Below are positions 22,243-30,676 of a stretch of DNA of 49,528 bases, in pieces. Position 1 is the stretch's first letter. Each line of letters begins with the position of its first letter. The translations under genes were made by a program, and so were the position numbers. The notes under the pieces are model-generated. The model did no database searches. It had not been told where the DNA came from and worked only from the letters and a program-made list of their open reading frames with translations. The DNA is from a virus, in IMG/VR virus record IMGVR_UViG_3300041409_001215, positions 1-49,528 of that record; one strand, written 5' to 3'.

Positions 22243-25200
22243 TGCCGGGAGCAGAGGCGCGTCGGCGGCCCTCCGCCCCGAGGTACGTGTCGACCTTGGC
22301 CATCTTGCCGTCCACCCGCGCATCGACAAGTTCCACCAGGGCGCCGGCCTTGTCGCGAAGGACGAGAGTCACCTGCGGCGAAGAAGCGCTGGCGCCTGTA
22401 GGGGCAGCGAGTTGCGAGCTGGCCGGACCCTTCGGATCAGGCGTAACCCTCTCGTCGCGGTGCAGCATCGCGAGGCCGCTCTTGCCAATCCGCATTCCGC
22501 CGGTGCCCTGCATGTAGGCACCGAGGTACGGAACGTGCAGCCCCAACTCGCGGAAGAAGTCGCCGAAGACGCGCGTCTCGCCCTGCGAGAGCGCAAGGTT
22601 CTGCTTGTCCTGTAGCGCGATTGCTTCCTTCGCGGCCGTCCAGCCACTGGTGTCGGGGGCGCTTTCCGTCTTGAGGCCTAGCTGACGGATTGTGTTCTGA
22701 GTGTCAAAGATCAACCCGCCGAACGTCCCGGCCTCCGGTATAGAAGGCAGTGGGCTGATCGGGTTGTGCGGGCCGCCAGTCCCCTGCACATTGGTGAGAG
22801 ATTCCTCGAACGACCCCGTGTGCTTGTCGGCCCACCAGAACCCTCGGGCTTCGCCGATCGCCTTTTTCAGCTCCGGGATGCGGTACTTCTGTTTTTTCCA
22901 GGCTTCGGGTTTCGCGCCCCGCAGCGCTTCAATTTTCTCGATCTGCCTTTCCATAGCGGTGATCGTCGACGTCACCGTTTCCTCGGCACCGAGGATCGAG
23001 TTGCGCCAGCCGGCCTCGGCTTCGAGGACGGCACCGTAGGCGCTGCTCTCGCGGCCGATGTAGTCGCCGGTGAGGTTTTCGGGCTCGAGCGCCACCACTT
23101 GGCTGGCGAACTGGTCGGCCTCGTCGTAGGCCTTGCTCTTCCGGTTGAGCAGGTCAGTGAGGTCGGAGAATTCGGCCCGTTTAGCGATCTTGCCGATAAC
23201 GCGTTCTCGCTGCTTCTTCTGGACCAAGCGCGCCTGCTGCTTGATCAGGGCCTGGATGCGCTGTTCGATGGCCTTCACGTTGGCTTCGAGGGCTCGCTTG
23301 GTTTCTGGGTCTTTTGCGTGCTTGACCGCAGCCTTGTATTCGGAGAGTTTGCGCGGCGGCCGGAGTTCGTGCAGCTCCTTGCGGCAACCCTCGATCGTGT
23401 CGGGCAGGGACCCGAAGCTCAGCGCGCCGGTGAGCGCCTTGTATTTCCCCTTCTCGTCCTCGGCATAGGTGCCGCCGCCGGCCGAAGTCGACCCTTTCGG
23501 GTGCTTCACGTATTTGCCGGAGACTGCCGCCGGTACTTTTTTGGCGGCCGAGCTCGACGACGAACCCGCTCCGTCCCAGCCATCGGCCCAGTGCTGGCCC
23601 TCGGACTTCCACTGCTCATACAGCGTTGGGTGTGCCGAGCCCTCGACCATCTGCGCGATCACGCCAGGGTCCGTCTCCGTCTTGCTGAGGCCGATTCCGC
23701 TGCCTTCGTAGTACCCGTCTTTGAACCAGTGGACGGCTTGGTCGTAGGTACTCGAACTCGGCGTCACGCCTTTGAACGGACCGGTCAGCTGGAAAGTATT
23801 GCTGCCGGACACATCGTTCTCTTGGGTGGCCGCCATCATGGCTGCCACTCGGGCAAGGTGGTTGGCGGTGGTGTCGTCGGCGGCTTTCATGATTTCGGCG
23901 GCGACATGCATCTGCGCCGAAGAAGCTGTGGCTCCCTTGACGGTGTAGGTGCCCTTGGCGAATCCGCCTTCGGCGAGCATCTGGATGAAGCCGCCGAGCT
24001 GATGTCCCGTGCCGGAGGCATGGCCGTCGTCGCGGAAGCCGATCGGCGCCAAGAGCGGGTACTTGAAATCCTTCGTGGCGTTGACCACGGCCATCTTGGC
24101 TGGCAGCGATGCCGGGTCGACCATGCCGCCGAAGTCGACCGCCCCTCGCGGGTACTGGTCGAACTCGTGTTCCGAGGTGTAGTCGCGGCCTTCGGAGACG
24201 TTCTGAGCATGGCTGCGGTAGCCCGAGGTCGGCTGCGGGTCGACCCCCTTTCCAGCAGCGTGCTGGAGCGCCTGGATCACCCAGTTCGCCATCGACACTC
24301 CCTTGTAGGTGCCGATGCCCTTCGGGCCATACGCTGTCCCTCCGACGCCGCCCTTCGGCCGGTGCTTGTCGACATACGCCATTGCTGCGGCGAGGACCTG
24401 GTCGAGTCCGGCTTGTCCGAGGGTGCGCAACGGCTCTGGCCCGGCCACCTGCTCCTTCTTGACCCCGGCGCTACCGCCCTTCTTCAGACGGACAGTGCCC
24501 CCTTCCTGGAAGCGGGGCACTGCCTCATTCATGGCTTCGAGGCGGCCGCGGCCGATCTTTTTGACTTCTTCTGGAGTGAATTCGCGCTCGCCTGGCTCAA
24601 GCATCACCGGCACGAGACCACCGTCGCGGAAGCCGTGAGCCGCTGTGGCTTCTCGGTTCAGGATGAAGGTGTCGGGGCGCACAAAGCGGTGGACCTTGTC
24701 TCCATCGCCGATACCTGGGACGATCCCGCCCTCCTGGCGGCCGATGCCGAGGATGGCTGCTCCCTCAGCGGCGGCGACCTTGCCAACGGTGGCGAGGCTG
24801 AAGGCAAACTTTTTACTCACGCCAAAGCCTTCAAGTGCAGAATTTACGTTCTTGGCCATGGCGCCAATGCCAGCCCCGACGACGTCGTTCAAGGACGACG
24901 CACCGAGGCCGACTCCCTTGACGAGGGCCACCCACTCAGCCAAGGATTCTGTCTTCGTCTGCCCGAAGCTTGTGACCAGCGATGAGCGCAGCCGAGAGAC
25001 GGCACCCTTGGCGAGCTTGCCCTCAGATTCCATCTTCTGAGCCATCGCGAGCATCGTCGTCTGCGCTATTTCCCGGGCCGCTGGGGGCATCTTGCGCAGG
25101 TCGACCAGCATGCCCTTGATCTGGTTGCTGTTGACGTCGCCGGCCTTCTTCCAGCTCTTCGCGAAGCCTTCGGCTATGTGGAAGGGGTCGTCTCCCTGGA

Positions 25201-27580
25201 CTAGATGCGTCTCGTGCAGCAGCTTGGCGATCTGCGCCTGCCCTGCCTTTATCGGTATGACGCTTTGCTGCATTCCTGCCTTGATCGCACCGATCGCTGC
25301 CTGCATGTTCTGAGCGGTGGCGGTGCGCCAAGCACTGCCACCTTTGACCCAGGTCTGATCGATATCTCGCGTGTTGCTCTGGACGACTTTTTTTATGTCT
25401 GCCATGCGAGTGACGACTCCGGAGCGGAGCTTGTCGAGGTTGTCGCCGAAGTCTGCGCGTAGGTCCACCGTGGCCGTGACCGCCCCCAAGCGATCGCGAA
25501 GCGGTTTGAGGTCGGCGTCGGAGGCGCCATTTTGGATCGCGGTCTGGATCATGTCCCGCAAGCCCTGCTGCAGGTCCTCGAGGCCCTCGGTCGACTTGCG
25601 CTTTAGGGATTTGGCGATGGCGGGACCAAGCTGTTCATCAAAGGCTTCGGCAGCGCCCGTTGCAAGCTGCGAGCCGAGCGATGGTCCAGCTTCTGGAACC
25701 AGCCCGAAGGTTGCTCCGCTAAGAACGTTCTGAACGTGGTGGATGGCGCTATCCGCGGGGGCGAGCGCGCCAGCGATCCCCCCGCCGATGAGCATGGAGG
25801 CACCGAACCCCTTAAGGAAGCTCTTGCCCCACGCCATTCCATTCTTCAATCCGCTTGCCGAATCGGTGCCGGGGATGCCTGTTGTGGCGGACGAGGCAGC
25901 GGAGGGTCCGGTTGCGCCAGCTCCATAGCGGCCGCGAGTCTGTGCGGCGACGACGTTCTCGCGGCGCCAACTCTGTGGCCCCCTTCCGATGATCACACTG
26001 CCGGCGGCTGACCTGGCCACCCCGCTATCCATCCCGACCGCCATCCCGGCCCCTACCTCTGAGCCAGCTTTGATCCCGGCTGCCTTGAGGGCGGCGAAGC
26101 CTCCGAGCTTGGTGAATAGCCAAGCACCGATAACCAGTCTGCCCAGAACGTCCGACTTCATGAAACCTTCAGCGAAGGACTGTGCGACGACCAGCGATCC
26201 CTTGCCAGCGGCCTCGGCCACCTTTGGCAGCGCATAGTTGAAGGCGGTGATCAGCCCTTCGGTGATGTCGTCCTGAAGCCCGCTGTCCTTCCAGACTTCG
26301 CCAACGGCGTCGGCCAAGATTTCGGCCTTCTTAGCGACATCGCTTTCCTTGAACTCCGGCGTAGCCATCGCTTTGTCGAGCGCTTCCTGTAGGGCCTCCC
26401 CCTCGACGTTGACGAAGTGGGTCGCGTCCAGGAGCGCTTTCTTCAGCGGCTCGGAGAAGTGTTCGTACAACTCGATCTCAACGGTTTCGAAGGAGCCCTT
26501 AAGCTGTTCGAAGGAGCCTTTGACCGTGTCGTTCATGGTCTTGGCCGCTTTGGCTGAAGCACCGTCGGAGTTTTCGAATTCCTTGGTGAGCTTGGCCAAC
26601 TTCGCCGGACCTGCGTCGACGACTGTGAGCATTCCTGAGAGCGCCTCTGTGCCGAAGACCTGCGCCAGCGCCTGCGCCTGCTGTGCCTTGGAGAGCCCGC
26701 CGAGCCCGGCTTGGAGCTTTCCGATGAGTTGAGGTAGTGGCAGAAGCCCTTTCGGACCCTGGAGTTCTTCGATGTTGATGCCGAGAGCGCCGAGGCCTTC
26801 TTTCACCTGTTTCGTCGGCTTGACAAGGCGGAGTAGCCCACCGCGCAGCGATGTGCCGGCCTGCTCTCCCTTAATCCCGGCATCGCCCATTAGGGAAACG
26901 GCGGAGATCATTTCCTCGAAGCCCTCGCCGGTGGCCTTTGCGACCGGCCCGATGTACTTCAGCGATAGCTGGAGATCGTCCATCTCCACCGAGGAGCTGT
27001 TGACCGATTGGGCCAGCACGTCGGAGACGTGAGTGCTTTCTTCGGAACGCAGCCCGAAGCCACGCAAAGCGTTGGAGCTGATTTCAGCCGCAGTCGCTAG
27101 GTCGACGCTCGAGGCGGCCGCCAACGAGAGGGTGCCCGGTAGCGCCTTCTGGGTTTCCTGGACATCGAAACCCGCCGAGGACAGCTCGTACATCGCTTCG
27201 GCCGCGTCGTTGGCCGAGAACTTCGTGTCGGCACCAAGTTTGATCGCCAGCTTGCGCAGCTGGTCCATCTCCTTGCCGGTGGCGCCGGTAACGGCCTGGA
27301 CTCGCGCCATCTGCGACTCGAATTCAGCACCGGTCTTGATTGCCGAGGCAATGCCCACGACCAGGACGCCGCCGATCGCGAAGCCTGCGGTCTTGGCGAA
27401 GGTGCCTACCCCACGCAGCGTTTCCCGCTGCTTGTTCAGGGCAGCGTTGAACGCAAGGGCGCCGCGGCTCTGGGATTTGACCTCAGTCCCAAAGCCACGG
27501 ACCGCCGTGCCGGCACCAAGGAGCTCCCGTTTGAGCGGGTCCGCGTCAGCGTCGACTATTACGCGGAGGTCATCGTTCAC
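22238..27580 (-). CDS. Tail tape measure protein with wall-hydrolase domains
   Basis: A 1780-residue protein that sets tail length and spans the tail lumen. Residues about 75-330 are a TP901-type tape measure core (EFESQMARVQAVTGATGKEM, then DAAEAMYELSSAGFD and EEMISAVSLMGDAGIKGEQ). Hydrophobic/Gly-rich segments follow at 480-620. Around 1055-1195 lies an M15-like peptidase module (TSGYRSHAQNVSEGRDY, EHEFDQYPRGAVDFGG, HASGTGHQLGG), and around 1230-1330 a lysozyme-like module (RVAAMMAATQEND...). Long coiled coils (1380-1530) precede the C-terminus. It starts with GTG 27580, overlapping the frameshifted chaperone stop (GTGA). The tail is predicted to be roughly 240-270 nm at 1.5 angstroms per residue. 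Confidence 0.92.
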   Translation of the reverse strand: MNDDLRVIVDADADPLKRELLGAGTAVRGFGTEVKSQSRGALAFNAALNKQRETLRGVGTFAKTAGFAIGGVLVVGIASAIKTGAEFESQMARVQAVTGATGKEMDQLRKLAIKLGADTKFSANDAAEAMYELSSAGFDVQETQKALPGTLSLAAASSVDLATAAEISSNALRGFGLRSEESTHVSDVLAQSVNSSSVEMDDLQLSLKYIGPVAKATGEGFEEMISAVSLMGDAGIKGEQAGTSLRGGLLRLVKPTKQVKEGLGALGINIEELQGPKGLLPLPQLIGKLQAGLGGLSKAQQAQALAQVFGTEALSGMLTVVDAGPAKLAKLTKEFENSDGASAKAAKTMNDTVKGSFEQLKGSFETVEIELYEHFSEPLKKALLDATHFVNVEGEALQEALDKAMATPEFKESDVAKKAEILADAVGEVWKDSGLQDDITEGLITAFNYALPKVAEAAGKGSLVVAQSFAEGFMKSDVLGRLVIGAWLFTKLGGFAALKAAGIKAGSEVGAGMAVGMDSGVARSAAGSVIIGRGPQSWRRENVVAAQTRGRYGAGATGPSAASSATTGIPGTDSASGLKNGMAWGKSFLKGFGASMLIGGGIAGALAPADSAIHHVQNVLSGATFGLVPEAGPSLGSQLATGAAEAFDEQLGPAIAKSLKRKSTEGLEDLQQGLRDMIQTAIQNGASDADLKPLRDRLGAVTATVDLRADFGDNLDKLRSGVVTRMADIKKVVQSNTRDIDQTWVKGGSAWRTATAQNMQAAIGAIKAGMQQSVIPIKAGQAQIAKLLHETHLVQGDDPFHIAEGFAKSWKKAGDVNSNQIKGMLVDLRKMPPAAREIAQTTMLAMAQKMESEGKLAKGAVSRLRSSLVTSFGQTKTESLAEWVALVKGVGLGASSLNDVVGAGIGAMAKNVNSALEGFGVSKKFAFSLATVGKVAAAEGAAILGIGRQEGGIVPGIGDGDKVHRFVRPDTFILNREATAAHGFRDGGLVPVMLEPGEREFTPEEVKKIGRGRLEAMNEAVPRFQEGGTVRLKKGGSAGVKKEQVAGPEPLRTLGQAGLDQVLAAAMAYVDKHRPKGGVGGTAYGPKGIGTYKGVSMANWVIQALQHAAGKGVDPQPTSGYRSHAQNVSEGRDYTSEHEFDQYPRGAVDFGGMVDPASLPAKMAVVNATKDFKYPLLAPIGFRDDGHASGTGHQLGGFIQMLAEGGFAKGTYTVKGATASSAQMHVAAEIMKAADDTTANHLARVAAMMAATQENDVSGSNTFQLTGPFKGVTPSSSTYDQAVHWFKDGYYEGSGIGLSKTETDPGVIAQMVEGSAHPTLYEQWKSEGQHWADGWDGAGSSSSSAAKKVPAAVSGKYVKHPKGSTSAGGGTYAEDEKGKYKALTGALSFGSLPDTIEGCRKELHELRPPRKLSEYKAAVKHAKDPETKRALEANVKAIEQRIQALIKQQARLVQKKQRERVIGKIAKRAEFSDLTDLLNRKSKAYDEADQFASQVVALEPENLTGDYIGRESSAYGAVLEAEAGWRNSILGAEETVTSTITAMERQIEKIEALRGAKPEAWKKQKYRIPELKKAIGEARGFWWADKHTGSFEESLTNVQGTGGPHNPISPLPSIPEAGTFGGLIFDTQNTIRQLGLKTESAPDTSGWTAAKEAIALQDKQNLALSQGETRVFGDFFRELGLHVPYLGAYMQGTGGMRIGKSGLAMLHRDERVTPDPKGPASSQLAAPTGASASSPQVTLVLRDKAGALVELVDARVDGKMAKVDTYLGAEGRRRASAPGR

Positions 27581-27873
27581 GACCTACCTCGCATCTGCCT
27601 GTGCTTCTCGCGCTGCTGCGCCCACCAGGCATCGCTGTCGTAGCCGTCCCAGGAATCTGGGTCGGTCACGGTCTGCCCCGCCTCTGCCTTGCGGGCGCGG
27701 TTGCACTCGCGGAGCCAGTGGCGGAATTCCCGCCACCCCATGCTCCGCCAGAAATCCGGTGCCCAGCCGTAGAAGCGGCATAGCTGGCCTACCGCTTCGA
27801 ACCAGGAGACTTCTTCCGTGGCGTCTTCTTCGTACTCGGCGTCGAAGCCCTGGTAGGGCGCTTCTCGTCGTCC
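27577..27873 (-). CDS. Frameshift extension of the tail assembly chaperone (T part of G/GT)
   Basis: In the -1 frame relative to the upstream chaperone gene, the sequence is open from just after a TGA at 27874-27876 to the TGA at 27577. It encodes FDAEYEEDATEEVSWFEAVG, then RFYGWAPDFWRSMGWREF and DPDSWDGYDSDAWWAQQ. Trp-rich ends like this are typical of GT-type extensions, and there is no start codon for it. It must therefore be joined to the 27789-28178 product by ribosomal frameshifting between 27873 and 27789. No canonical XXXYYYZ heptamer stands out; the switch may use GACGAGAAG near 27861-27869. Confidence 0.75.
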   Translation of the reverse strand, partial: GRREAPYQGFDAEYEEDATEEVSWFEAVGQLCRFYGWAPDFWRSMGWREFRHWLRECNRARKAEAGQTVTDPDSWDGYDSDAWWAQQREKHRQMRGRS

Positions 27874-28178
27874 TCAACCTCGGCCCCACCGCTGTAGAGC
27901 GAGACGACTAGGACACCGAGGCGTCGCGGGCCGATCGGCAGCTCCTCGAGGTCCGGCTGCTTAACCCGGAAAAGCTCGAGCACGCGGTCGTAGAGCTCCG
28001 ACAGGCGCTCCTGTCCGCTGCCCTCGGCCTCGGGGTCGTTCAGCGCTTCGACGAGCCGCTCGATTTCGATGTAGTCGGGGATCGGAATGTCCCCAGGGAT
28101 GTCGTAGACGACCCCGCCGCATTTCACTCCAAGGTTCTCCGGAACTGCCGCGTCGAGGTCGATGATCTTCTGGGCCAT
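27789..28178 (-). CDS. Tail assembly chaperone (G protein)
   Basis: A 129-residue protein (MAQKIIDLDAAVPENLGV...) located between the tail tube gene and the tape measure gene, the fixed position of the G/GT chaperones that coat the tape measure protein during assembly. The acidic, helical body (ERLVEALNDPEAEGSGQER, then YDRVLELFRVKQPDLEEL) is typical. The final 30 residues are Lys/Thr/Ser-rich (TPSTKKTPRKKSPGSKR), which suggests that the unshifted product simply runs into a frame designed for the shifted one. Confidence 0.82.
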   Translation of the reverse strand: MAQKIIDLDAAVPENLGVKCGGVVYDIPGDIPIPDYIEIERLVEALNDPEAEGSGQERLSELYDRVLELFRVKQPDLEELPIGPRRLGVLVVSLYSGGAEVEDDEKRPTRASTPSTKKTPRKKSPGSKR

Positions 28179-28254
28179 GAGGCCACCTCCGTTGTCGTGT
28201 GGACGTGCTGCGGGGAGGTGGTGCTGCGCCGGATCCGCTTACCGGCCGCCCTCA

Positions 28255-28270
28255 GAGAGCCGTGGCTCTC
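28255..28270. other. Short perfect inverted repeat in the chaperone leader
   Basis: GAGAGCC and GGCTCTC separated by GT, which as RNA would fold with a six-pair stem and a four-base loop. It lies between the orphan GATAGTCG element and the chaperone start, in a 113-base gap. No U-tract follows on the minus strand, so it is more likely a leader structure or weak pause site than a terminator. Confidence 0.35.
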
Positions 28271-28276
28271 CGTCGG

Positions 28277-28284
28277 CGACTATC
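28277..28284 (-). promoter_or_regulatory. Orphan GATAGTCG element
   Basis: GATAGTCG preceded by CCGTCA, but with no ATG at the usual spacing. The nearest downstream start is the tail chaperone at 28178, about 100 bases away, with a hairpin in between. If the element is a promoter this would be the one transcript with a long leader. Confidence 0.55.
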
Positions 28285-28291
28285 TGACGGG

Positions 28292-29296
28292 TTAGAACGC
28301 GCCGCCGGAGGCGGTCTGGGTGCGCGTGAAGACCTGGTGCGTGGCGCCGCGAACGCCCATGGCAGTGATGTCGAGATACATCGTCTTGCCGTCTGGGTCG
28401 AGCTTGTTGACCCTGGCGCCGGTGTAGACGATCAGCGGGTGATTCAGCTCGAAGAAGCGAAGGCCAGTGCCAGCGCCGAACTCGGTGTAGGCCTTAAAGG
28501 CACCGGTGGCGAGGCCGATCGCGTTCGGGCTGATCGTGGTCCCGGAGAGGTAGTGGACCTTGTCGTACATCGTCGCTTCTTCGTACTTCAGCGTGAACTC
28601 CAGGCTGGAGTCGAAGTTGAGCGCGACGACGTCCTCGCGAAAGAGGGAGGTCGTGCGAATGTCAGTGTCGAGACCGCGCTCGACCGTCGATTTGAACTTG
28701 GTGATCTTGGTGTTGCCGGCGCCGTCGATCACGTAGGAGCCGCCCGGGTAGAAGTAGGGCTGGCCCGTCTCGCGCGTGGGGGTCAGCGCCGACGCGGCGG
28801 CATTGCGCCGGTACGGCGTGCCGCCGGCGACCATGCTGTGGGTGATCTTGAGCGGGCGGCCTGCTTCGCCCTCGATGACCATGTTGGTCAACTGGACGTT
28901 GGAGACCCGCTCGATGACGTCGCCCCACATCTGCTCAGCGGTCAGGTAGGGAAGGGTGGATGTCGGCGTCCCGAAGTGCACCTGCGCTGCGCCGGAGGCT
29001 TCGCCAACTCCGGCTTCTACTTTGTCGGCGCCGAGAGTCCATGCAGCGCCGCGGGCAGCGCGCTCGGGGCGAGCATTGGCGACGACGTCGCCATCCATCG
29101 AGATTGCGGTCTTGTGGACGAAGCCGACTTCCTGACCGTCTCCGCCCTCTCGCACGGACTGGGTCTGCTCATCGGGATCGAGGCCAGTGCCATCGAGGTG
29201 GCGGAAGAAGAAGAAGGTCGTCGCCTCGGTGTCCTTGGCGGACTGCTTGCCGAGGGCGAAGTAGTTGCTTGGCTCGTTGGTGGAGCGGCCGGGCAT
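28292..29296 (-). CDS. Major tail tube protein
   Basis: A 334-residue protein directly upstream of the tail chaperone gene. It is beta-rich (YFYPGGSYVIDGAGNTKITKF, then DSSLEFTLKYEEATMYDK and FFELNHPLIVYTGARV), with the late strand order and length of Phage_tube-type siphovirus tail tube subunits. It starts MPGRSTNEPSNYFALGKQS; 'YFALGKQSAKDTEA' is a common N-terminal arm in tail tube proteins. It overlaps the 29296-29649 gene by one base. Confidence 0.75.
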   Translation of the reverse strand: MPGRSTNEPSNYFALGKQSAKDTEATTFFFFRHLDGTGLDPDEQTQSVREGGDGQEVGFVHKTAISMDGDVVANARPERAARGAAWTLGADKVEAGVGEASGAAQVHFGTPTSTLPYLTAEQMWGDVIERVSNVQLTNMVIEGEAGRPLKITHSMVAGGTPYRRNAAASALTPTRETGQPYFYPGGSYVIDGAGNTKITKFKSTVERGLDTDIRTTSLFREDVVALNFDSSLEFTLKYEEATMYDKVHYLSGTTISPNAIGLATGAFKAYTEFGAGTGLRFFELNHPLIVYTGARVNKLDPDGKTMYLDITAMGVRGATHQVFTRTQTASGGAF

Positions 29297-29649
29297 CAGT
29301 CATTGCTCCCATCGTTCTCGCTGGCCGGTGCTGTCTCTGCCGGCGTCTGGGGAGCTTCAGCGCCCTCACCGTTTGCCGATGCGCTTTCCTTCTCGGCGAT
29401 GAGGTCTTCGATCTCGTCCTTCTTCGCTTTGGCGGGCACGTTGATGCCCAGCGACTTGGCCAGCTCTTTCAGGTCTTTCTTGGTCGGGCCGGCAGACTTG
29501 CCAGTGCTGAGGACTTCCCAGTTGTTGGAGACCTCGGCCTCGTGCTCGGAGATCTCGACCACGGTCTCCTGCGACACGAGAACGGTGCCATTGGAGAGCT
29601 GCGCCTCGTAGGGAGCGATCCAGCGAGCCTTGACGAGCTTCGATGCCAT
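29296..29649 (-). CDS. Small tail-region protein with a SAP/HeH-like helix pair
   Basis: A 117-residue protein. Residues 1-50 form a short beta domain (LVKARWIAPYEAQLSNGTVL). Residues 55-88 (KKDLKELAKSLGINVPAKAKKDEIEDLIAE) are a helix-extended-helix of the SAP/HeH type found in many phage head-tail proteins. An acidic disordered tail follows. It lies between the tail terminator-like gene and the tube gene; ATG 29649 is 6 bases from a GATAGTCG element. Confidence 0.6.
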   Translation of the reverse strand: MASKLVKARWIAPYEAQLSNGTVLVSQETVVEISEHEAEVSNNWEVLSTGKSAGPTKKDLKELAKSLGINVPAKAKKDEIEDLIAEKESASANGEGAEAPQTPAETAPASENDGSND

Positions 29650-29655
29650 CGCGCC

Positions 29656-29663
29656 CGACTATC
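29656..29663 (-). promoter_or_regulatory. GATAGTCG start-associated element
   Basis: GATAGTCG within the palindrome CCGATAGTCGG, 6 bases before ATG 29649; preceded by CCGT. Confidence 0.7.
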
Positions 29664-29678
29664 GGACGGAGCCCCTTG

Positions 29679-30164
29679 CTAGTCGCCTTCGTCGCGCTTG
29701 GCCCAGATCCGAATGCCCGACCATGAGAACCACTCGCGTGGGTTATCGGCGTCGTCGACGAGTGTGCGTCCGGGTGCCGTGCCGCGCAGTCCCGTGCCCC
29801 AGGCAGCGTCGCCAAGCTTGCGGCCAGCCAGAGCGACGCGAGTGATCGCCAGGGTCCATCGGCGCAGTTGCCAGGCGAGCGCTTCCTGGTCAGAGGATTG
29901 GTCGTAGGCGACGATGAGCAGCTCGTGCCGGCCGGTCGCAGAGAAGCCGGTGTCGTCCTCGAACTGAGAAGGGGCATCCCCGATACCGATCACCGGCGGA
30001 TCCAGAAGGTCCGAGGGTGGTGGGATGTAGGTGAGGATCTTCGGCGTCGCCAGGGTGAAGCCGTCATCGACGGACTCGTTGATGTCCTCGATTGCCGCCG
30101 GGAGGTCGTCCTTCAGGCGCTGCTCGAGCGCCCTGATCACCGGTTCGTTCAGCTCGATCGCCAT
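29679..30164 (-). CDS. Tail terminator/completion protein
   Basis: A 161-residue protein in the slot of tail terminators, two genes before the tube protein. The pattern (PAAIEDINESVDDGFTL, PPVIGIGDAP, TGRHELLIVAYDQS, LRRWTLAITRVA) fits the alpha/beta fold of gpU/gp17-like terminators, in which a ring caps the tail tube and joins the head. Starts at ATG 30164, 6 bases from a GATAGTCG element. Assigned by position and pattern. Confidence 0.6.
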   Translation of the reverse strand: MAIELNEPVIRALEQRLKDDLPAAIEDINESVDDGFTLATPKILTYIPPPSDLLDPPVIGIGDAPSQFEDDTGFSATGRHELLIVAYDQSSDQEALAWQLRRWTLAITRVALAGRKLGDAAWGTGLRGTAPGRTLVDDADNPREWFSWSGIRIWAKRDEGD

Positions 30165-30170
30165 CGCAGG

Positions 30171-30178
30171 CGACTATC
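30171..30178 (-). promoter_or_regulatory. GATAGTCG start-associated element
   Basis: GATAGTCG, 6 bases before ATG 30164; preceded by GCGGCA and, further up, TTCTGAAG. Confidence 0.7.
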
Positions 30179-30191
30179 TGCCGCTTCAGAA

Positions 30192-30674
30192 CTACAGCCC
30201 GGCGAGCTTCTCGCGACGGATGCTGTTGAGCCATTCCACGAAGTAGCGATCCCACTGCCGGCGGTCGGTCTCAGGGATCTCCACCATCTTGCGCTGGGGC
30301 ATCCCGTCCTCCCCCTGTTGGTGGCGGAGCGCATATTTCGGTGCCTTCGGGTCGTAGACCATCCGCCGCGGCGAGACGCTGACCGCGCTGCGGGCGATCA
30401 TCGCGTCGCGGGTAGTGCCCTTGAAGACAAGGATCGGCTCCTCGCCCACCTGCTGGCGCTTCCACTCGGCGTAGCCGGGGCTCAGCTCCTTCCACTTCGA
30501 GCCATGCCCGAAGGTGCCCTCGGTGCGGAACTGTTCGAAGACATCCCGCAGAACGGCGTCGCCGACCTGTCCGAGCGGTTCACTGAGATCCTCGGCCTCC
30601 TTGGCCGCGGCCTCGAAGGCCCTCGCATACTGGACGTCGCCGGCGACGTCGAAGCGGACCGTCTGGAGCGGCAT
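30192..30674 (-). CDS. Phage virion morphogenesis/tail completion protein
   Basis: A 160-residue protein from ATG 30674. The pattern DVAGDVQYARAFEAAAKEAED, DVFEQFRTEGTFGHGSKWKEL and SPGYAEWKRQQVGEEPIL is characteristic of the Mu gpG-like virion morphogenesis family (Phage_tail_S/HK97 gp10-like), which helps join tail to head. The longer in-frame version from 30821 overlaps the connector gene. Immediately before ATG 30674 the sequence reads CTGTAGTC, a shortened relative of the GATAGTCG element. Confidence 0.75.
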   Translation of the reverse strand: MPLQTVRFDVAGDVQYARAFEAAAKEAEDLSEPLGQVGDAVLRDVFEQFRTEGTFGHGSKWKELSPGYAEWKRQQVGEEPILVFKGTTRDAMIARSAVSVSPRRMVYDPKAPKYALRHQQGEDGMPQRKMVEIPETDRRQWDRYFVEWLNSIRREKLAGL

Positions 30675-30676
30675 GA

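Noticed and set aside
22766-24985. Long plus-strand open frame opposite the tape measure gene (also 35767-37080, 38481-39818, 19152-20138, 28199-29611 and 47341-48486)
   Set aside because: These are mirror frames produced by high GC and third-position bias opposite real minus-strand genes. They lack protein-like motifs, and one even reads through the GATAGTCG element and the recombinase gene antisense.
27584-27889. 101-codon minus-strand frame between the tape measure and chaperone genes
   Set aside because: An Arg/Gly/Pro-rich shadow. The neighbouring frame over the same bases encodes the Trp-rich GT extension, which has the expected character and ends exactly at the tape measure start.
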